DNA of 64,000 nucleotides from Yeosuana aromativorans (GTDB lineage Bacteria > Bacteroidota > Bacteroidia > Flavobacteriales > Flavobacteriaceae). Numbering within the stretch: the stretch's first letter is position 1; each line of letters opens with the position of its first letter. The stretch lies in NCBI RefSeq assembly GCF_014646655.1, contig NZ_BMNR01000001.1, forward strand, positions 1-64,000, read 5' to 3'. The notes below the pieces were generated by a model. That model had not been told where the DNA came from. It searched no databases and saw only the letters and a list, made by a program, of their open reading frames with translations. The position numbers were made by a program, and so were the translations under genes. Positions 61,243-64,000 of the stretch are shown piece by piece.

Positions 61243-64000
61243 ATGTTTCTTATGAAAAATTTATCCTTTTTACTTACATTTTTATTTTTGGGGTCAATGC
61301 ACGCCCAAATAAATGGGAAATTAATGCAATATCCTGATGTTTCAGATACTCATATTACTTTTGTTTATGGCGATGATGTTTGGATCATGCCAAAATTAGG
61401 AGGAATAGCTAATAGATTAAGTTCTCCAGAAGGCGCTGAAAGTTTTCCAAGATTTTCTCCCGATGGAAAAATGATAGCTTACACAGCTAATTATCAAGGT
61501 AATGATGATGTGTATGTCATTGACATAAATGGAGGAATCCCCAAAAGACTGACCTATCACGGCATGCCAGACCGAGTTTTAGGATGGTCACCAGATGGCA
61601 AGTCTGTTCTATTTGCTTCTTCAAGAGAAAGCGGGCGCCAGCGCTACAACCAGTTTTATACAATTTCCATAACAGATGGCACGCTTACCAAGCTACCAGT
61701 ACCATATGGAGAGTATGCCTCATTTTCTCCTAATGGACAAAAAATTGCTTATACAGACAAAACGAGAGTACATAGAAATTGGAAACGATATCGGGGCGGT
61801 ACAGCTCCAGATATTACTGTTTTTGATCTAAAAACTTACAAGTGCGAAAATATCACCAATAATATTGCCAATGATGAGTTACCAATGTGGATTGGAAACA
61901 CTATATATTACATGTCTGATAACGGGCCTAATAAAAGAAACAATCTTTGGAAGCGTGACAACGAAACAAAAACCAATACGCAATTGACGCATTTTGTTGA
62001 TTATGATATTACTTATCCAGAAAACGGTTCTTCAGACATTATTTTTGAAGCTGGTGGAAAATTGTATCTCTTCAATTTAGAAACCGAAAAAACCAGTGAA
62101 GTTAATGTTCAAATAATTTCAGATCAAAAAAATCTTATTTCCCAACAAAAAAATGTTGCCGCCTATATGCATAGTGCCACCCTTTCCCCTGATGGAAACA
62201 GGGTTGTTGTTGAAGCAAGAGGAGACTTGTTTAATTTACCTGCTACCGAAGGATTTGTGTCTGATCTAACAACGTCATCGGGAACTGCCGAAAGAGAGCC
62301 TTCTTGGTCTCCTGACGGAAAGCATTTGGCTTATTGGAGTGATGCCTCTGGCGAATATCAATTGGTTTTGTACGACATTAATGGCACTCAAAAACCAAAG
62401 ACTGTAACTAATTTTAAAACTGGGTTTTACTATTCCATTTTTTGGTCTCCTGATAGTAAAAAAATCATGTATGTTGACCAAGCAATGAATATCAACTGTA
62501 TTGATATAAATACGGGAGATGTTATAAAAGTTGATAAAGGAAATTACATGTTTGAGGGTAACTTACAAAACTTTAAAGTCAGTTGGTCCCCAGACAGTAA
62601 TTGGGCCGTATATTCCAAAGGCACAGAAAATCGTTCTAAATCGGCACTCTTCCTTTATGATTTTCAAAATAAAAAAACGACTCAGTTAACTTCAGGTTAT
62701 TATAGTGACAGTAATCCTACTTTTAGTACTGATGGTAAATATCTCTTCTTTACAACCAGCAGAACGTTTAATCCGGTTTATTCAGATTTAGATAATACGT
62801 TTATTTATCCAAATTCAACCACTATTGCTGTTGGCACCTTAAGTGCAAAAGAAAAGTCTTTGTTAGAAGTTAAGAATGATGCCTTAGAGGATTTGAAAAA
62901 AGAAGATGACAAAGAAAAAGACACAGACAAGAAGAAAAAAGATTCTAATAAAGAAACTAAAAAAGAAATAGCCAAAACAGTTATTGACATTGACGGCTTT
63001 GAAAATAGAGTAGAAATGTTGGACATCCCCGCTGGTAGGCTATCTAATTTACAGGCAGTTGAAGGCAAATTATTGTTTTCAAGAATTCCAAATTCTGGAT
63101 CAAGTGAGGAAGAATCACCCAAATTAAATTATTATGATTTTAAGGAACGGGAAGTCAAAACAATAATTAACAAAGTTTTCAATTATAAAGTTTCTGCTAA
63201 TGGCAAGAAACTATTGGTAATGCAAGATAAAACACTAGCTGTTATTGATATTAAGGCAGATCAAAAAATAGACAAAACCGTTCCTACAGATAAAATGGTA
63301 ATGAATGTGGTTCCCAAAGAAGAATGGAAACAAATTTTTAATGACGTGTGGCGCTTTGAACGTGATTTCTTCTATGATCCTGGCATGCATGGCGTGGACT
63401 GGAACACTATGAGAACTCGATATGGCGACTTAATTGACCAAGCAAACTCCAGAAACGATGTAAATATTATTATTGGTGATTTAATTGCTGAATTGAATGC
63501 CTCACACACCTACAATGGTGGCGGTGATATAGAGCATGCACCACATATGAACGTTGGTTATTTAGGGGCTGATATTAGCTTGGTAAATGGACATTATCAA
63601 ATTAAAAAAATCATTTCCGGAGCACCCTGGGATGTTGAAGAAAGATCCCCTTTATCCAAGCCAGGGATTGACCTTAAAGAAGGAGATTATATTTTAGAGG
63701 TAAATGGTGTTATTGTTGATACCACTAAACCCTTTTCATCCTCGCTACAAGGATTAGGGGATGCAACTGTACAATTAACAGTTAACGACAAACCAACGCT
63801 AATAAATTCCAAAAAAATCATTGTTAAAACCATGTCTTCCGAAACAAGATTACGCCATTTAGCATGGATAGAGAATAATAGAAAACGAGTAGATGAAGCA
63901 ACAAATGGTAAAATAGGATATGTTTATGTAAGAAGCACTGGAATTGATGGTCAAAATGAATTAGTCAGACAATTTTATGCACAGATGAACAAAGAAGGTT
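61243..64000 (+). CDS. Tricorn-like S41 peptidase, 5' part (runs off the window)
   Basis: The visible 919 residues start with a signal peptide (MKNLSFLLTFLFLGSMHAQ; an ATG at 61252 is an alternative). WD/PD40-type propeller repeats follow (FPRFSPDGKMIAYTANYQG, PSWSPDGKHLAYWSDASG). Then come a Lys/Asp/Glu-rich insert (about 62880-62980), a second domain, a PDZ-like segment (GDYILEVNGVIVD) and the start of the S41 core (IGYVYVRSTGIDGQNELVRQFY). The catalytic Ser and the C-terminus lie beyond the window. The frame is open without a stop from start to end. It should be a secreted processing peptidase. Confidence 0.9.
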   Translation, partial: MFLMKNLSFLLTFLFLGSMHAQINGKLMQYPDVSDTHITFVYGDDVWIMPKLGGIANRLSSPEGAESFPRFSPDGKMIAYTANYQGNDDVYVIDINGGIPKRLTYHGMPDRVLGWSPDGKSVLFASSRESGRQRYNQFYTISITDGTLTKLPVPYGEYASFSPNGQKIAYTDKTRVHRNWKRYRGGTAPDITVFDLKTYKCENITNNIANDELPMWIGNTIYYMSDNGPNKRNNLWKRDNETKTNTQLTHFVDYDITYPENGSSDIIFEAGGKLYLFNLETEKTSEVNVQIISDQKNLISQQKNVAAYMHSATLSPDGNRVVVEARGDLFNLPATEGFVSDLTTSSGTAEREPSWSPDGKHLAYWSDASGEYQLVLYDINGTQKPKTVTNFKTGFYYSIFWSPDSKKIMYVDQAMNINCIDINTGDVIKVDKGNYMFEGNLQNFKVSWSPDSNWAVYSKGTENRSKSALFLYDFQNKKTTQLTSGYYSDSNPTFSTDGKYLFFTTSRTFNPVYSDLDNTFIYPNSTTIAVGTLSAKEKSLLEVKNDALEDLKKEDDKEKDTDKKKKDSNKETKKEIAKTVIDIDGFENRVEMLDIPAGRLSNLQAVEGKLLFSRIPNSGSSEEESPKLNYYDFKEREVKTIINKVFNYKVSANGKKLLVMQDKTLAVIDIKADQKIDKTVPTDKMVMNVVPKEEWKQIFNDVWRFERDFFYDPGMHGVDWNTMRTRYGDLIDQANSRNDVNIIIGDLIAELNASHTYNGGGDIEHAPHMNVGYLGADISLVNGHYQIKKIISGAPWDVEERSPLSKPGIDLKEGDYILEVNGVIVDTTKPFSSSLQGLGDATVQLTVNDKPTLINSKKIIVKTMSSETRLRHLAWIENNRKRVDEATNGKIGYVYVRSTGIDGQNELVRQFYAQMNKEG

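Noticed and set aside
1-64000. CRISPR arrays, tRNA or rRNA genes, insertion sequences, prophage
   Set aside because: I saw no regularly spaced repeats, no cloverleaf with a GTTCRA-type arm, no rRNA segment and no transposase or phage genes. A dedicated scan could still find a tRNA I overlooked.

Overview
The window is about 64 kb of AT-rich chromosome from a Bacteroidota bacterium, most likely a marine-type member of the Flavobacteriaceae. The evidence is the GSCFA protein, the single-chain E1 alpha/beta branched-chain keto-acid dehydrogenase, SusC-like outer-membrane barrels with carboxypeptidase-regulatory N-termini, a tricorn-like S41 peptidase, promoters of the TAnnTTTG type, few Shine-Dalgarno sequences, and several families of small palindromic intergenic repeats. 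I see no rRNA, tRNA, CRISPR array, insertion sequence or prophage. The genus cannot be fixed from what is here.

Layout. 1-9084: a structured repeat, a putative porin (-), RNase HII, a propeller-like lipoprotein, a nucleoid-associated protein and a type I pullulanase lipoprotein. 9156-12106: a compact arsenic operon (arsR, arsM, thioredoxin-type arsC, acr3) with a palindromic operator candidate. 12096-20656: lipB, a 52-residue YqaE/Pmp3 protein, lysS, an outer-membrane protein, a Spy-like periplasmic protein, then the coupled set PLP desulfhydrase/ACC deaminase-like gene, LysM glucosaminidase and hemL, and a small Cys-rich DUF5522 gene. 20785-23337: hutU and a DUF4136 lipoprotein.

23604-40380 is one long leftward catabolic region. 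Read in its own direction it runs tetR, paaE, paaA, paaB, paaC, paaD, paaG, a threonine-dehydratase-like gene, paaH, paaI, paaJ, paaZ, an enoyl-CoA hydratase (probably paaF), then E2, branched-chain aminotransferase and fused E1 of a branched-chain 2-oxoacid dehydrogenase. Together these encode the aerobic phenylacetyl-CoA epoxidase route to acetyl-CoA and succinyl-CoA, followed by branched-chain amino-acid catabolism. Phenylacetate-CoA ligase (paaK) and lipoamide dehydrogenase (E3) are not in the window. An 18-bp perfect palindrome upstream of paaE and a 15/18 match to it upstream of E2 are candidate sites for the TetR protein.

40467-48505: a rhodanese, a TPR sensor kinase/LuxR response regulator pair with a small membrane protein ahead of it, a secreted PQQ-like propeller protein, a membrane-anchored AraC regulator with a TTG start, and a GSCFA protein. 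48547-64000: a secreted coiled-coil protein, alaS, an M23 peptidase with a MerR regulator, a LemA/TPM/TPM operon, a large outer-membrane beta-barrel, the GTPases Der and Era flanking an unknown membrane protein, and the 5' part of a tricorn-like protease that runs off the end.

The most unusual feature is that the catabolic operon holds at least five small palindromic repeats. Two lie between genes. Three are inside reading frames and are translated as linker peptides, one in PaaH and two side by side in the E2 linker. The PaaH copy and an intergenic copy differ by a compensatory base-pair change. Other points of interest are a PaaZ with an extra C-terminal DinB/DUF1569-like domain, vicinal Cys tails shared by ArsR and ArsM, TTAGT-type repeats beside three terminators, orphan hairpins upstream of the AraC gene, and a probable leaderless small gene.
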